Assembly: GCF_021026335.1 (NCBI RefSeq)
Contig: NZ_JAJNCY010000001.1
Location: forward strand, 868,001 to 932,000
Direction: 5' to 3'
Length of the DNA stretch: 64,000 bases
Origin: Rhizobium sp. C1
GTDB taxonomy: Bacteria > Pseudomonadota > Alphaproteobacteria > Rhizobiales > Rhizobiaceae
Every line of letters starts with the position of its first letter. The stretch's first letter is position 1. Positions 62,851 to 64,000 of the stretch are shown piece after piece. The notes below the pieces were generated by a model. It was not told the DNA's origin. It did no database searches and was given only the letters and a program-made list of their open reading frames with translations. The translations under genes were made by a program, and so were the position numbers.

Positions 62851-63119
62851 GTCCTACGCTCTCTTTTCCCATTAAAATGCATTGGCTATCGCGCGAACGA
62901 TAACTAAACCTGAGCATAGTGAATTTATCTATAATTGCAACAACCGTTAAATCTATTTATGGTTGCATACGGTTTAGCAGGATCGAAAATTGCCCTCGCC
63001 CCCTTGACCGCGACGATTTCCCTGTCCATGTCGGGGTGTAAAATTGCGACCTCAAGTGCGTCCGCCCCTTCTTTGCGTGTTCCCGCACCAAAGCGGCCCG
63101 AGCGGATCTGGATAGTATG

Positions 63120-64000
63120 ATGAACGTAGTCGTGGTGGAATCGCCTGCGAAGGCCAAGACGATCAATAAATATCTGGGCTCCGGCTACAAGGTTCTCGCC
63201 TCGTTCGGGCACGTGCGCGATCTGCCGGCGAAGGACGGCTCGGTTCTTCCCGACCAGGACTTTGAAATGTCGTGGGAGGTTGACTCAGCCTCTGCCAAGC
63301 GCGTCAAGGATATCGCCGACGCACTGAAGGATGCCGACGGCCTCATTCTCGCAACCGACCCGGATCGCGAGGGAGAAGCGATTTCGTGGCATGTGCTCGA
63401 TCTTCTGAAGAAGAAGAAGGTGCTCGGCTCCAAGCCGGTCAAGCGCGTTGTCTTCAACGCCATTACCAAGAAGGCGGTTCTCGATGCGATGGCGCAGCCG
63501 CGCGACATCGATATCCCGCTGGTGGACGCCTATCTGGCGCGCCGCGCGCTCGACTATCTCGTGGGCTTCAACCTCTCTCCGGTCCTGTGGCGCAAGCTGC
63601 CCGGCGCGCGGTCTGCCGGCCGCGTGCAGTCGGTGGCACTGCGCCTCGTCTGCGACCGTGAGTCCGAGATCGAGCGCTTCGTTTCGGAAGAATACTGGAA
63701 CCTCTCGGCGCTTCTGAAGACGCCACGCGGCGATGAATTTGAAGCGCGTCTGGTTTCCGCCGATGGCAAGCGGCTCCAGACCAAGTCGATCGGCAATGGT
63801 GAACAGGCCAACGACCTGAAGGCGCTGCTCGAAGGCGCAGCCTTCGCGGTCGAGTCGGTCGAGGCAAAGCCCGTCAAGCGCAATCCCGGCCCGCCCTTCA
63901 CCACGTCGACCCTGCAGCAGGCCGCCTCCTCGCGCCTCGGCTTCTCGGCGTCGCGCACCATGCAGGTCGCGCAGAAGCTTTATGAAGGCATGGACATCGG
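63120..64000 (+). CDS. topA: DNA topoisomerase I, 5' part
   Basis: The first 293 residues of a type IA topoisomerase; the frame runs out of the window with no stop. 'NVVVVESPAKAKTINKYLGSGYKVLASFGHVRDLP' is the Toprim opening, then 'ILATDPDREGEAISWHVLDLL' (acidic DxD metal site) and 'ARRALDYLVGFNLSPVLWRKL', 'SAGRVQSVALRLVCDRE'. The catalytic Tyr lies beyond the window. Two ATGs are adjacent (63117, 63120). It relaxes negative supercoils. Confidence 0.97.
   Translation, partial: MNVVVVESPAKAKTINKYLGSGYKVLASFGHVRDLPAKDGSVLPDQDFEMSWEVDSASAKRVKDIADALKDADGLILATDPDREGEAISWHVLDLLKKKKVLGSKPVKRVVFNAITKKAVLDAMAQPRDIDIPLVDAYLARRALDYLVGFNLSPVLWRKLPGARSAGRVQSVALRLVCDRESEIERFVSEEYWNLSALLKTPRGDEFEARLVSADGKRLQTKSIGNGEQANDLKALLEGAAFAVESVEAKPVKRNPGPPFTTSTLQQAASSRLGFSASRTMQVAQKLYEGMDI

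Noticed and set aside
62895-62909. GAAC-N7-AAAC upstream of the small convergent ORF
   Set aside because: One half-site is imperfect and the gene has no SOS link; a chance match is likely.
62925-63212. 95-residue minus-strand frame between the small ORF and topA
   Set aside because: Overlaps the start of topA antisense, with no ribosome site or motif.

Overview
The window is an ordinary, GC-rich stretch of alphaproteobacterial core chromosome, most likely from the Rhizobiaceae or a close relative within Hyphomicrobiales. The evidence is family-level: a LexA of the rhizobial type with GAAC-N7-GAAC operators, an LpxI-type (DUF1009) lipid A enzyme, an EipB (DUF1849) envelope protein, DUF3126, a GlnB-GlnA pair with a sigma-54 promoter, a long PurC, and GyrA, UvrA and ComEC of alphaproteobacterial type. 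I see no phage, IS element, CRISPR array, restriction system or plasmid function. Nothing here looks like a large undescribed system; the interest lies in regulatory sites, altered catalytic motifs and small rearrangements.

Layout. 1-4.2 kb: Pmp3-like membrane peptide, a four-EF-hand protein and gyrA, with a shared bidirectional terminator. 4.3-10 kb: MarC-family membrane protein, VOC protein, divergent ssb/uvrA sharing an SOS box, DUF72. 10-19.3 kb: purC, then a leftward series rlpA - DacA-like protein - tmk - holB - (rightward TauE/SafE gene inserted) - metG - tatD - MBL hydrolase. 19.8-25 kb: MFS transporter, tRNA-Ser(UGA), lexA with an SOS-controlled promoter, and convergent comEC. 25-27 kb: gltA (citrate synthase) and a frameshifted acetyltransferase gene.

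27-40.2 kb is the leftward envelope and translation cluster rpsB - tsf - pyrH - frr - uppS - cdsA - rseP - bamA - lpxD - fabZ - lpxA - lpxI - lpxB, which couples lipid A synthesis, outer-membrane protein assembly, undecaprenyl and phospholipid synthesis, and translation factors. 40.3-49.2 kb: eipB; a tightly overlapped ridA-like / GDPD / DUF482 trio followed by a HIT gene; azlCD; clpA-clpS; a phasin gene with an operator-like palindrome over its -10; DUF3126.

49.4-64 kb: a GGDEF-EAL protein; the rightward run ppiD - trpD - trpC - moaC - moeA; convergent nnr; glnB-glnA behind a sigma-54 promoter; plsY, dprA, a small convergent conserved-looking ORF, and the 5' part of topA, which runs off the window. 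Genes are mostly close-packed, often with 4-bp start/stop overlaps. Most long ORFs in other frames are antisense shadows caused by high GC and strong codon bias.

Regulatory reading: three SOS targets (lexA, ssb, uvrA) carry direct-repeat LexA boxes. glnBA has a canonical GG-N10-GC promoter. rpsB and tsf are separated by an attenuator-like terminator. All function calls come from reading the sequence and from remembered family features; no database search was run.
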